A stretch of DNA of 64,000 nt, from assembly GCA_964035575.1 (NCBI GenBank), contig OZ037912.1, forward strand, positions 992,001 through 1,056,000, read 5' to 3'. Both the position numbers and the translations under genes were made by a program. This DNA is from Rhynchopus sp. YZ270_cl-10. Lineage: Eukaryota; Euglenozoa; Diplonemea; Diplonemida; Diplonemidae. Shown here in pieces: positions 33,079 to 45,179 of the stretch. Every line of letters starts with the position of its first letter. Position 1 is the stretch's first letter. Below the pieces are notes generated by a model, which saw nothing but the letters and a program-made list of their open reading frames with translations, did no database searches and had not been told where the DNA came from.

Positions 33079-33337
33079 AGTTTTTAAAAAGGATCCCTTT
33101 TTGGAAAAAAGGAGTTTTTTTTTTTTGCAAAAATTGTTAAATGAGTAATTAGAATTTCAAAAGTGCCCCTTTCAAAATCATTTTTTTTTATTTGTGGAGT
33201 CAGGCCAGCTGCCACCATCCAGGGGGTGAGATGTGCTGCCTGTTAATGACTTCTCGAGTCCGCATATTGCACTTTGCGGTTAGCTCCAAGGGAAGATACC
33301 CTTCTTCAGAAGCCCCGCCTCTTTGCCGGTTTGCCCG
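33079..33337. other. Spacer
   Basis: 3' flank of the coiled-coil gene with A- and T-runs; nothing else seen. Confidence 0.4.
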
Positions 33338-34350
33338 TCAAAAGTCAAGACCAAAATTCTTCAGATGGACCGCTTGGCGAATCTTACATCTCTTGGCCTT
33401 AACCTTCCGAACAGGATAGGCTTTGGCCGCTGCTTCAGGGTAGTAGGCCCTGAAGAGCTCGATCTTTCCACCATGCTTTCCAGACATTGTTTGTTGTGTT
33501 GAGGAGTAAGAGAATGCTCCAAGACCTGAGCACTGCATAGTGCCTAGCACCCTCGGTGTATGTCACAAGCCAGACAATACGAAAACAATGACTGCGCCTG
33601 CTCCTACGGTTAGTGCTGTATCAAATAACCTGCCGTTCTTCATTGATTCGCTCTGAGTGTTCCAGAGTCTTAAGATCCCGATGATTTTTTTGCACAGCGT
33701 TTTGCGCCACGCATGAGAGTTGTTTTCTCCTCCTCGGATAAATTCCCCGACACCGTCCGCGACACCGCCATGATTCTGCAAAGGCAGCATGGTACTGGAA
33801 GGTCGTCATCGCCTTCTGCATGTCCCCACAACTGAGGTTTTGTGATTGCAAAAATGTGGACACCAAAGACAGGTAGGAAACTATGTCACTCACAACTGCC
33901 ACTTTTCCGTGAACTTATGCAAGTCATTGCTCACGCATCTCCGCTTTGCCTGGTCCTTCGTTCTGCTCGCTGGACCGCCATCCTCGTCGAGAACACTTGC
34001 CCGTCCCAGTTCTGCATCGCAACTTTGCATATCCTTGCGACATTCGCACTCCACCGCACTTCGTGGTGGTGTTCCCAAGCAGGCGAAGTAGGGCACAGCT
34101 CCTTCATCCTTGTCCCCAACAGAGTCCTCCGAACGTTCCAAACCACTTTTTAATGAATTGAAGTAGTGTGTGTCGGTCTTCACTGCTTTGCCCGAGAGTG
34201 TTGGGGGCGCAGATTTGACATCTGTATCCACTTCCATCTCCTCCTTGACCCCAGCCTGGCATCCAACTCATGGCGTTTCTCCATCTCGCGCTACATCCTT
34301 TTCCTCCTCAATCTCGCATTGCTCCTTCTCAACACCCTCTTGCACCCTTA
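33338..34350 (-). pseudogene. Decayed minus-strand coding region, possibly of mobile or viral origin
   Basis: Several minus-strand stretches have clear coding composition against the direction of all secure genes: one (about 34237-33890) is hydrophilic and acidic, one near 33563 ends in a hydrophobic tail (GAGAVIVFVLSGL), and one near 33487-33338 is short and lysine-rich (AYPVRKVKAKRCKIRQA). As a whole the region is not intact and looks broken a few times. I cannot assign a family; a fossil of a mobile or virus-like element and a dead host gene are both possible. Confidence 0.4.
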
Positions 34351-34558
34351 ACCCCTTCCGCTCCGGTGTCCACCCCGGAACACCAGTCATAAGGTACACT
34401 GTCACAGGGCTTTACCACCAACTTTTTTTTTTTGCCAACACACACGACACATTTTCCCTTCCCCCTCAATCCCTCACACACATAGCCTCCTACAGACCTA
34501 CCCGAACCCTTTACACCCTTCTCCTCCACTACACACACCACATCATACACCTGGCACT

Positions 34559-36402
34559 ATGCCCCCAGGCGTTTTGCCTCACATCCAACGTCTCTACGAC
34601 AACAGCGAATGCAGAACACCCCTCATATGCTGCGTCGAGGACGGCGACCCTTTGCCGAGCATCCAGGCGCTTGCGAAGGAGAAGGGGTGTGCTGTGTGGC
34701 ACATCAGCATGGACAGCGCGAAGAACGAACAGAACGCTCTCGACTACCTCGACGTGGGTCTGCAGAACGGCGACTGGGTGTTCCTCTCCAAAAACGAGGA
34801 GGCAACCTGCCAGACCCACCGTGAGGTCGCCCTGCAGCTCCTTACTGTAGTCCCGGACCCAAAAAATTTCCCGAAACGCGAGCTGTTCCGTCTCTGGATG
34901 GCTGTCGAAAGCGAGCTGGACCTGAATGAAACCGTTTCCCCTGTTTTTCCTGCACTTCTTTCGCACAACGCGCTATACGGCCGCGCCAGACCGGAGTCAC
35001 CCAAAGGTACCCGCCTTCTCACAAAGCGTGCTGTCGAGCCTTCAATTATGCGCGATGAATTTGAAAAGCGTTCTCATCGCCGTGAGAGTGGAAAGGACTC
35101 GGACAGTGAAAGCGATGCGGAAGGTGCTCACGACAAGAGGATGGGTCTCTGGTTTCACAGAAGCGTTGACTTTTATGAGGCCGACACGCATTTTAATATG
35201 TCGAACAAAGAGGGCGACATCTTCACGGCAATAGAGGCAGGCGACTCCGACAAGGTCGCGAAGTGTCTCTCGATCAACACGCTTGACGTGAACCAGGTGC
35301 TCCGCTCTGGGATGACACCGCTCTTCTGGGCAGTGATGTGCGACAACAGTCTCATAATCAGACAGATCCTCGATGCTGGTGCAGACCCAAATCAACGGCG
35401 ACAGGGCAATGGCATGCCGGTGTTGTTCCTGAGTCTCGCGCAGGTATGGTTTTTTTGTTTTTATGAAAACTAGGTTGGTGTATCAAGTATAGACACCCAA
35501 GGATGAACTCCACTATGTTCTTATTTTGTTAGCGTATGACGTAGGTAGCGTAGCTACAAAGACAAAGTACAATTAGAGTTTCTGGAGGAACGGACCCCCC
35601 GGATGCAATTTAAGTCCATACCAGGACAAAACAAAAAAGTGGGCAAGGGAATCTAAAGTGCAATAAATGTAGCAGTCACGTGCAGTCATAAGTTGTCACC
35701 ACTTTATTTTTGAGGCAATAGGACAATGTGGAAGAAAAGCGGTTTAATAACCAACCATCCCTTTCATCAAGCCACTGAAGAAGAAAAAAAAATGGCACGA
35801 TTACGCTCTACTTGTTCGATATCCTCCTCGTGAGTCGCTCTTCTTTGTTTGTGTGAGGGCGTTCCTTGTCTTGCTGTGTCTTGTGTTCTTGGGTTTGTTG
35901 GATTACCTAGCAGTTGCACAACACTGGCTTCTCGTCGTCTGACGACCTCCGCCGAGGCGGACATCTTGCATGGTGAGTTGCAATAGTAAAGTTGGAAATG
36001 CATGTTTTCAACTTGTGCTGTGCCAAGTGCTCGCACCTGTCGCAGCTGTCAATTCTGTTGACTGTCATTTTCACCTGCAGTTCCAGCGAGGCTGAATTAA
36101 AAAAAAGCGGCCGAAAGCTTCAATTTATGCCCAGAAAACTTGCTTTTTTTATTTTTCACATTTTTTTTTGCATGAAAATATTAGCTGTATCTTGTATAGA
36201 ACATCCTTGTGATTTCTCTTCTTTGTAAAGTCTCTACAAACCCCATTATCTCTCTCGAAACGAAAAACAGGTGGACATTTTGCAACTGCTCGTTGACGCT
36301 GGTGCAGATCTCGAAGCTAGATACGATGGCTACCTGCTGGTGGACCACCCAGACACGTCCCCGAACATTAAAGCACATCTAAAAGCAACAGTGTTCGTGT
36401 GA
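34559..36402 (+). CDS. Dynein-D6-like domain fused to ankyrin repeats (two exons)
   Basis: Exons 34559-35443 and 36271-36402 join in phase 0 across an 827-base intron (CAG/GTATGG donor, AAAAACAG acceptor) to give 338 residues. Residues about 15-150 resemble the C-terminal D6 region of dynein heavy chains: CRTPLICCVEDGDPLPSIQALA matches the TPLIF..GDP segment (quoted in part), GDWVFLSKNEE the GHWVFLQNCHL segment, and ELFRLWMAVESE the FRLWLTS segment. After a charged linker (about 165-195) come ankyrin repeats (about 210-325), the last encoded by exon 2 (VDILQLLVDAGADLEARYDG). It lacks the motor AAA core, so it is not a motor; a dynein-associated or flagellar role is inference. A copy of repeat A lies in the intron. 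Confidence 0.8.
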
Positions 36403-36827
36403 TGAGGACGGCTTGCGTGGCAGCGTGCACATACAGACTATGGACTATCACAAAAGAAAGGACGGGCTTCGAACAAAGATTCAAAAAAGGTAGAAAATAA
36501 AAAAAAGTGAAAAAATACGAAACGGCAATAGTCCCTCGAAATATCAAGGGGAAAAAAAAGTTGGAAAAAAAAAAAAAAAAACACCCAAAAAAAACTGTGT
36601 GTCGTGTTTACACACCCACATTGTTTCGTACATAAGAAATGCGTTACACCTCTCTCTTGATTGTTTTTCCCCGTTTTTATTTTCCTCGCGTTTTTATGCG
36701 ATGCTTATTTATCATTTATTTTCTCCTTTTTTTTTCATAAACACTTATGCTCTCGGTTGAGAGCTCATGGGGGGTATGCCACCCAGTGTTGGTTTCGTGC
36801 AAGCACCCCAACAGTTCAGTACAGATT
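36403..36827. other. Spacer
   Basis: AT-rich 3' flank of the ankyrin gene with A-runs (for example 36565-36582). No gene or repeat recognised. Confidence 0.4.
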
Positions 36828-37224
36828 TTTTTGATAAAACAACTTGTTGTCAATTCTAAAAAGATTGGAGGCAGCGCTGCAGGGCAAACAAAACGGATTG
36901 AAAAAAACAGAAGCTTGCTTGTTTTCTTTGAGTACTCAATTAACCACAACAACCGTACTTCAGTTTAACACATTTTTTCACCTTTTTGTTTTCCCGGCTT
37001 TGAGCGCACAAACAAAATGGATAACGTAGTTTTTGCAGGATCAGAAACGACGCGTAGAGGCATCTTCTTGTTTCTTAACAGCACTGGTGCCCCCCGTGCT
37101 GTTATGCCATCCGTCAGGGGGCACCAGTGCTTCGAATGGCCGCCACAGAGTTGGTCGGTAACACAGACGACGAGTCTGTTCCCATCCATGGGGTCAATCC
37201 CCAAGTTACTCAAATGTAACACTT

Positions 37225-39300
37225 AGTGGCTTGTCCACACTCAGTGACGTGTCCACGTGCAGTGGCTTGTCCTTAGTTGCTTTAATGTAACACTTTAGTG
37301 GCCTGTCCACGCCCAGTGACTTGTCCACGTGCAGTGGCCTGTCCTTAGTTACTCAAATGTAACACTTAGTGGCTTGTCCACGCCCAATGACTTGTCCACG
37401 TGCAGTGGCTTGTCCTTAGTTGCTTTAATGTAACACTTTAGTGGCCTGTCCACGCCCAGTGACTTGTCCACGTGCAGTGGCCTGTCCTTAGTTACTCAAA
37501 TGTAACACTTAGTGGCTTGTCCACGCCCAATGACTTGTCCACGTGCAGTGGCTTGTCCTTAGTTGCTTTAATGTAACACTTTAGTGGCCTGTCCACGCCC
37601 AGTGACTTGTCCACGTGCAGTGGCCTGTCCTTAGTTACTCAAATGTAACACTTAGTGGCTTGTCCACGAGGAGTGGCCTGTCCTTAGTTACAGGGGGCGG
37701 GCCGAATACAAGGGGCGCCCCTTATATTTGGCGTGCCAAATCGGTAAAAATGGGCCAAAATCCCCTCTCCCTCGGGGTGGCTTTTTCAGGAGGCGGGTAA
37801 GGACTCGAGGCCGGAACCCTCGTTTTTCGGCGTTTCCGAAATCCGTCCGGCAAGTGGTGGGGTCATTTCGAAAAAATGGACCAATTTTTAGGTGTTTAAA
37901 TTTTCCCCCATTTTTGGCCCTTACACACAGCTTTACCCGTTTTCACTCGGTTTGTACACATTTTCAGGCCATGTTTGACCTGAAAAGCCAGTTCATACGG
38001 GCACCAGACAGTTGTACGGGTGTTAGTGATCCCCGCGAAGCCATCCGCGAACTACGTGTAGGCAGTGAAGCTGCTCAGTACGCACATTCCATTTGCAACC
38101 GAAAGAGTGTGCCTTTGTACACCTACTGGTAAAAGACAAGCATCTGCCACTATCTGTGAATTTACCAAAAGCCCCAGCCCCAGGCCACTACATCTCCTCA
38201 CTAAAGCAGATAGGTCTATTCTCTTGAACTCCCCTCTTCGTATCGTATGAAACGAAAATAGCAAGTGCAGCGAGTGGGTAAGGAAATCGCCCGCCGCAGG
38301 CGGGTTTTTTTGAAGTAACACTCAAATTTTGCACCTACTTTCTTCCCAACTGACGATTGACACTGGCGGGCAGAGTCAAAAATGGGTTCCCAGAACAGCA
38401 AAAGGGGGTGCCCCTTATATTTAGCGGGCACCCCGCGAAAATTTCCCAAACCCTAGGTGCCCCTTGTATTTGGCCTGCCCCTTATATTCGGCCCCCCCCC
38501 TGTACTCAAATGTGACACTTAGTGGCTTGTCCACGCCCAGTGACGTGTCCACGTGCAGTGGCCTGTCCTTAGTTGCTTTAATGTAACTAGTTACTCAAAT
38601 GTGACACTTAGTGGCTTGTCCACACCCAGTGACTTGTCCACGTGCAGTGGCCTGTCCTTAGTTACTCAAATGTAACACTTAGTGGCTTGTCCACACTCAG
38701 TGACTTGTCCACGTGCAGTGGCCTGTCCTTAGTTACTCAAATGTGACACTTAGTGGCTTGTCCACGCCCAATGACTTGTCCACGAGGAGTGGCCTGTCCT
38801 TAGTTACTCAAATGTAACACTTAGTGGCTTGTCCACGCCCAATAACTTGTCCACGAGGGGTGGCTTGTCCTTAGTTACTCAACAGTGACTTGTCCACGTG
38901 CAGTGGCTTGTCTTTAGTTACTCAAATGTGACACTTAGTGGCTTGTCCACGCCCAATAACTTGGCCACGAGGAGTGGCTTGTCCTTAGTTACTCAAATGT
39001 AACACTTAGTGGCTTGTCCACACTCAGTGACTTGTCCACGATGAGTGGCCTGTCCCTAGTTACTCAATGTAACACTTAGTGACCTGTCCTTAGTTACTCA
39101 AATGTAACACTTGTCCACGCTCAGTGACTTGTCCACGAGGACCTGTCCTTAATTACTCAAATGTAACGCTTAGTGGCTTGTCCACGCCCAATGACTTGGC
39201 CACGAGGAGTGGCCTGTCCTTAGTTACGCAAATGTAGCACTTAGTGACTTGTCCACGAGGAGTGGCCTGTCCATGCTTAGTTACTTGTTATAATGCTTTG
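37225..39300. repeat. Minisatellite, about 70-75-bp units (GTGGCTTGTCCACG...)
   Basis: Units with CTTAGTGGCTTGTCCACG, then a second half TGACTTGTCCACGTGCAGTG and CTGTCCTTAGTTACTCAAATG, run from 37225 to 37688 and 38503 to about 39300. In the first block a higher-order period of roughly 146 bp is visible (units alternate TTACTCAAATG and TTGCTTTAATG); the second block is more degraded. An inserted element separates the blocks. Confidence 0.9.
37691..38502. mobile_element. TIR element (812 bp) inserted in the minisatellite
   Basis: Ends CAGGGGGCGGGCCGAATA and, read inward from the right, CAGGGGGGGGGCCGAATA continue with AAGGGGC in both. It is flanked by TA on both sides (37689-37690 and 38503-38504), and removing it restores the host unit CTTAGTTACTCAAATG. 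The interior holds a copy of repeat B (about 37840-37890) and a CCCGCC-GCA-GGCGGG hairpin (about 38289). No transposase. The CAGGG end is hAT-like but the TA duplication is not, so the superfamily is uncertain. Confidence 0.8.
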
Positions 39301-41790
39301 TTGTCCACGTTTAGTGGCTTGTTGTAACGCTTTAGGGCTTGTCCATCGCCGCTTCGTGGACATGGGAGCAGTGGTCGCTTACCAGGATGCCACGAATGCC
39401 GCAGATAAAGCTCAAGCAGGAGAAGATCGGAGGCGGCCAGGTTTTTGGGAACCCCGCGTCTCACAAGAATCAGCGGAAGGAGGCGCCGAAGGACACGGAC
39501 CCCAAGTGACACAAGACTACCAACACACGACCCACGACCTTCCTTCCACTATCTTCACCAACCCTTCCAGCTCCCATAAGGCTCCCAACCAGCACTTCGA
39601 GATATGGATGCCACAACTGACCTACTGTCGTCTGCGCCTCATCGACTTCCCTTCACCAACGCTACCCATATTTACAACACTACACACTTTCCCGTCTTGC
39701 CTCCTGTTACAGAAGGCGAGGTTACCTATTTCTCCAACAGCTGAAGACACAGCTCCCGAACAGTGCTACATCAACGAGACCCTGCTGTGTGCAACGATCA
39801 GGGATATGCTCTGACCAACTGCTATTTTCAGGACCTCGGTTTTCGAGCTTAGTCCTTTTGCAGTTTGGCTTGCACATCAAGGCTCGACCCTCTTCGGTTG
39901 CCGAGTGGGTAACCGTACATTCCAAATGCGCAGACTCCACATGGGATACAGACCGGCTCCTCAGCCGGTCAAGCTGTCTCATCTACTCTTGAAGCGGAAA
40001 GCGTTCACTCAGTAGAGGCGGTACAATTCTTTTGGTTGGATAGCGTAGTTTTCGCAGGATCAGAAACGACGCGTAGAGGCATCTTCACGCTTCAGAGCAC
40101 TATGCACTTGTTACAGGTTGACGTTGGGAGAAGTCTCACCACTATAACTGAGGGTTCTGTTGCAGGCCTTCATGTGAGCCTCGTTGAGAGGTTTGTGGCT
40201 TGTCCACACACTGGGACTCTGATGTCCTACTACGTCCCGTTGCTTCTCTGGAGGACAGAGTGCTGCAAAGGACAGGATTTATCTATGGGAGCTAGACGTC
40301 ATAACGTGTCAAAGTTACCAGCATCTACGCTGATGCGTCATAGGCAGGAGGTTGTTTGACTTTTGTTGCATTTTCCAACAGGCAGTATGGGCGGCTGTCG
40401 CCTTGCTGGCTTCTTTTCTGCCGAACTGCGCCGTGACTATCCACATCGGCAACACAGGGGTTCTTGCTAGCTTGGATGGTAATGATTGCGACGTCTCTCT
40501 TGAACCCCGGCTCTACTACCGCTCCGCTATATTCTCTTCACAGCAACACGAAGAGACATCCACTTGGTGCGCGTATCACTACAGCTTGACGTTGGACGAA
40601 GTCTCACCACTACAAACTGAGGGTTCTGATGTTGGCCTTCATGTAAACCTCGTTGAGAGGACAATTAACATGGTTCCAAAATGGAGCACTAATATGGCGA
40701 CTTCTCAACACTTTGGACCTCACCTAAGAGCAGAGTATGCTTTTCTGGTGATGCCTCATCGCTGTGCTTAGGGGCTGGTCCACGCACTGGGACTACTGAT
40801 GTCCGACTCCTCTGGATGTCAGAATGCGACATAGACTAGGTTTGATTTGGCAGGGAAGGGAAGAAGGAACTGTATGCAGTATTTATGCTGCCACCCTGCT
40901 TGCAACTTGTCTGCCGAACCGCGCCGTGACTGTCCACGTCGACAACACAGGGGTTATTGCTAGCTTGGATTGCGGCGTCTCTCTTGAACCCCGACTCTAC
41001 TGCTGCTCCACTACATTATCTCCACAGCAACGTTAATCCACCTGGTTTGCGTATATGTCCGGTTCGACAGACCACCCTACTGACATCCCTTCCCGTCTAC
41101 TAAACCCCGGATTTCGTAACCGTATTCACGTACCGTAATAACGTACGCTGAGCCAATCCTCCGTTGTAGAACGATTCTCTGACTGTCCGTGGGGCGTAGG
41201 GAGTGCCTTCTCCCTCGATGCCCCGATATAAAATCTCCCTCTCTCCCAGCGGAGCTTACTGTAGTTTCTTGCTGTATAAAAAAAAAAAAAATATAGTGGA
41301 GCACACTCTAGGGTGGCTACACTAATACAACCAAGTTTTCAAAAAAAAAAAAAAAAAAAAGAAAAAGCCTCAAGCCTCAAATCACACTGTTCACGTGGTG
41401 GAAGTGGAATACAGGAACTGAGAGGAACCGATTTTTTGCGAGCTGATGTACTGACAACATCACACACTCGGACTAGTCATCCTCGAGGTCACCTCGTTTT
41501 CCCCCTTTTAGCCTCTTATAGAACAAGGGGGGGAGGGGAGGGGGGTGTTCCAATAATGACCGGCTTTGAGCGCACAAACAAAAGACCCGATCTTTTTTGA
41601 TAAAACAACTTGTTGTCAATTCTAAAAAGATTGGAGGCAGCGCTGCAGGGCAAACAAAACGGATTGAAAAAAACAGAAGCTTGCTTGTTTTCTTTGAGTA
41701 CTCAATTAACCACAACAACCGTACTTCAGTTTAACACATTTTTTCACCTTTTTGTTTTCCCGGCTTTGAGCGCACAAACAAAAGACCCGA

Positions 41791-42523
41791 TCTTTTTTTT
41801 TAAATACACCTGTTTTAAACACTTCTTGGATTAAAACCTGCCAACACTGTGTGGTATCACACTCCCGAATCTCATTCAAACGCACGCCTTCTCTCCCCCC
41901 CCCTCACTCCACCTCCCTCAGTCCTGAGGCGAAGGGTACATGCATAGGTTCGTCACAAAACAAAAGCTGGCAAAACCGTACAACCATTCTTTCAAACACC
42001 CTTTCTTTTTTGTACACTACGAAAAATGGACTGCATGGTTGGGTGTCCACCCGGGTACACCCGGTCATTGTACCAAGGTACACTGCCACAGAGCGGGCTG
42101 TTGTATTTTCAAGCCAACTTTATTTTTGAATCAGTTCTCTCTCGAACCCCCTCTCAAAGTAGTGTGCGTGAAGAAAAAAAAAAGACAACAAGAACAACAG
42201 AAAAACACAAAAACCGGACCCACAGATGGATGCAGTCTTCTGGCCCCGCATCTTTCTTATTTTACCTTTTTTTTTTTACGCAAAAAATTAAAAAAACTGG
42301 AGTATTTTTTTTTTCACCTTCTTTTCATTTGAGCTTTTACCAGGATTTGACACACACCGACAAAAGCTTCGATACCCGCCTCCAACACCTCACGATGGGT
42401 TACATCCCACCACATACCATTTCCTCGTAGATCATCCCACACACTGTAAACCCATCCAAGCTGCGAACCCACGAAGCAGTCGGAACCGTACGCCCATGGG
42501 ATGGGTTGACAACTTAACCTACT
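41791..42523. other. Spacer with repeat C; 5' flank of the DTW gene
   Basis: Repeat C lies at about 42030-42095. Repeat A copy 4 lies just upstream at 41293-41342. AT-rich with T-runs at 42260-42320; no gene seen. Confidence 0.5.
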
Positions 42524-44888
42524 ATGTTTCCTCCCACCCAATCACTCCCCAAGCAGAGGGCGTGGACAACACAGGCACCCCCCCCTTTGGTAGCCACTTC
42601 ACAACTCTCCACAATGACACTCCCTACTGCCATCGCTGGGCCCACCCCGACAGCTTCTTCATCGTTTCTTTCTCCCGAATCGCGTCTTTCGAATTTGCAT
42701 GGTGGTCAAGGAAATGCGTTGTGCGGATCTAAGGATCTGCTCGCTGTGGCGGGGCACACACCGCCGCAGGAACGATACCGTCAGACGATCCGCGATCTTG
42801 CGGATGCGTTGGAAAAGACAGGCGCAGTGTGTGCGGACGACCTTGCCTGGAAGCAGTACCTCAGCACCGTGCCCCCTGAGGAGCGTTTCAACGAAGGGTC
42901 CGCACGGAAGCTTAAATTCGAACTCCAAAAAGGCCTAAAAGATGGACGTTGTCCGTTTTGCTGGGTGCTGCGTGAGGCCTGCTATTGCGCAGACCTACCA
43001 GAGCTTCCTACCACGCTGAACTTTGCAATGTTATACCATCCGGGGGAGTTTTTTCGTGCGTCGAGTACGGGAAAGATGGTGCCACAGATTTTAGGCGGGG
43101 AGTTTTTGATGTACGGCTTTCCTGGGCATCGGGGCAGGATTGATGAAATTCTGCAGAGCCCAAACACATATGTTCTCTTCCCCGATGAAAATGCGGTGAC
43201 TTTGGCAGACATCACATCAGGCACAGAAGCTGCTGGACACAGCACAGAGTCAGCTATGACACCACCTCCTCCTCGCAGCGCAAAAGACATAACGATTCTG
43301 GTTCTGGACGGTACCTGGGGGCAAGCGCGCGCTTTGTTTTCGATGATATCAAAAAAGAGCCCTGGGCTGAAGAAGCTACGCCTCGACATGAAGTGCGCAG
43401 AGGCGCATACCTCGTTGTTCAGTGCGCTGCGGAAGCAGAGCGAGGCGGGGCGTGTCAGTACATTTGAGGCGTGCATGCTTCTGGTGGAGGAGGCTGGCTA
43501 TGACACGAAGGAGATGGAGGGTGTGATGAAGCGGATGGTGTCGTGCCTCTCGTTTGAGAAGCACCGGCCCTCGCCGTTTGAGGAGGTGGGTGCCAAGCGC
43601 CAGAAGCTGAGTATCGAAGGCCACCGCCGCCGCTCGGACGAATGTGCGGGCATCCCACGCATCGAGAAGCGTGGCATCAAGAGAACGACAGACCTCGAGC
43701 TTGAAACGTGGATAGTTCTCCTCCAACGTGCAGCAATAGCTCAGCCGCCACCAATTCCCGTCATCAGGCGGTGCTGCTACTGCAACATGTGGCTCATTCC
43801 CGCTCGCATGTACGAACACGTGCGTGGGAGGAACCACTGCCAAACAGTTGCCAAAGCGCACCTCGGTCGCAAGCCGGGAAAGTATGTAGCTTTTTTTGGA
43901 ACTTTGTTTTGAAAATTAAAGAAAAAATATGTTTTAAAGCTGAGGGGAGATCCCTCATCTGTCATCCCTGTTTGCATGATGTTCAATCGTAGGGTCGTCT
44001 GCCCGCTGTTTGGCTTCTGCTCCTGTAGGTTTGCGTTACGCTGGTCCACAGTTCAAGCGTGACCCTTCGAAACGAGATGTCCCTTAGCCATGTCGTTTCG
44101 ATCAGCAGACTTATCCGATGCAGTCGTATAAGGTGCGGAGCAGGGTAGGTGGATCAGCTTGCGCAGAAGCCCTCCTTCGCTCATTCTTTTCATATTATTC
44201 TGTTACTATCCCGAAGCAGACTCCATGCTCTTCGCACTCGCTGTAGCCGTCGTATGGCACCTTTCTACCGATGCAGTAACTGTCCTGCTTTCTCAAGCGG
44301 GTTTTTAAGAGTTTCATCAGTGAAACACCTCTCTCGGTGGAAGCGGCTCGTCAGAGGGAACACTGCGCATAGCTCCAGGATATATGCAACTAAAGGGAAG
44401 CGCATAGTAAAGGATGTATCCGTTACGTCTTTGACCACAGCAGGGAACGTTTTTTGCATTTTCCTTCTGCCTAATTTTTTTTTTTGGAAGTGCAAAAGTC
44501 TGCTCTGTAGCAATTTCTCGTGCTCTCCTCTAAAGGACGAATGGTGTTTTATTTTATTTTTTTTGTGCGTTTACTAGTAACAAAGCGGATCTAAAGAGGT
44601 TGCTTGAAGACACAAAAAAAAAAATAGTAAAAACTAAACAGATTGAAAAAAACAAACACACACCACCACTACAGAAGCAGATGCATGCCTCCTCCAGGTG
44701 CTAATGAGAAGGCGCACTTTGTAACGCAGGAGATGGCCGACGCTCTGTACAATGCGAGCACACAGGACCTGCTTGGGATGCACGAGGGTGCCGGAGGGGT
44801 GCTGCAGGTGCCCGCTGCCCCTGTTGCTTCCTCTGCGGATGATTCCCACGTTGCTGTTGCTGCATCTACGGATGACAGCACACACTGA
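42524..44888 (+). CDS. DTW-domain protein (tRNA acp3U transferase family) with U1-type zinc finger
   Basis: Exon 1 (42524-43881) and exon 2 (44675-44888) join in exact phase (AA/A) across a 793-base intron (GTATGT donor, CCACTACAG acceptor), giving 523 residues. The DTW family transfers the 3-amino-3-carboxypropyl group of SAM to uridine in tRNA. Visible hallmarks: CPFCWVLREACYC (about 143-155), a zinc-type cysteine cluster usual at the start of the domain; a central Rossmann-like part (LYHPGEFFRASSTG); and VLDGTWGQARAL (about 260), the DxTW signature. After about 400 comes a U1/matrin-type finger, CCYCNMWLIPARMYEHVRGRNH (shown in part: C-x2-C...H-x5-H), unusual in this family. Exon 2 adds helical, then Ala/Ser-rich sequence. 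The true start may be the later ATG at 42614. Confidence 0.85.
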
Positions 44889-45170
44889 CCCCCCAAAAAA
44901 TAAATCCTGAACCGCCCATTTCGCATCAGAGATTGATCCTTGGGGATTCCACTGCGGAAACAGGCGAGAAAGGGTAATGTGGGGTTGACCGTAGTATTCG
45001 CGGAATCTCAAAAAAAGTAGTCCCTGCTCTTTTTGTCACATTGTCGCCAGAACCCCCTACTGGGGGTGGTCCTCCTTAGCCTAGCCATTCTATTTTGAGG
45101 TGGGATTGAGCAGACAGAAGTGCATAGCGTTTTGCGGGTTTGTGGGTTTGTGGGTTAGCGGAATTTTCTC
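44889..45170. other. Spacer
   Basis: 3' flank of the DTW gene with AATAAA at about 44899; nothing else seen. Confidence 0.4.
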
Positions 45171-45179
45171 TTTTTTGCA

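Larger units (their letters stand above)
36828..41790. mobile_element. Retroelement fossil with terminal direct repeats
   Basis: A 185-bp sequence at about 36828-37013 is repeated, apparently identically, at about 41594-41778. Between them lies a minisatellite, and at about 40020-41110 duplicated stretches whose peptides resemble the RNase H part of retroelements (for example DNTGVIASL). A 50-base segment after the first direct repeat (AGAAACGACGCGTAGAGGC) recurs at about 40055. The whole is broken many times. An LTR type or a tyrosine-recombinase (DIRS-like) type is possible. The identical end repeats argue for a fairly recent duplication despite the decayed interior. Confidence 0.5.

Noticed and set aside
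39293-39814. 173-residue + frame after the minisatellite
   Set aside because: Begins in repeat units, lies in the retroelement fossil and has no recognisable domain; not counted as a host gene.
41293-41790. Tandem duplication of CGGCTTTGAGCGCAC around the second 185-bp repeat read as a separate gene region
   Set aside because: The sequence is AT-rich, identical to the first repeat copy, and non-coding.
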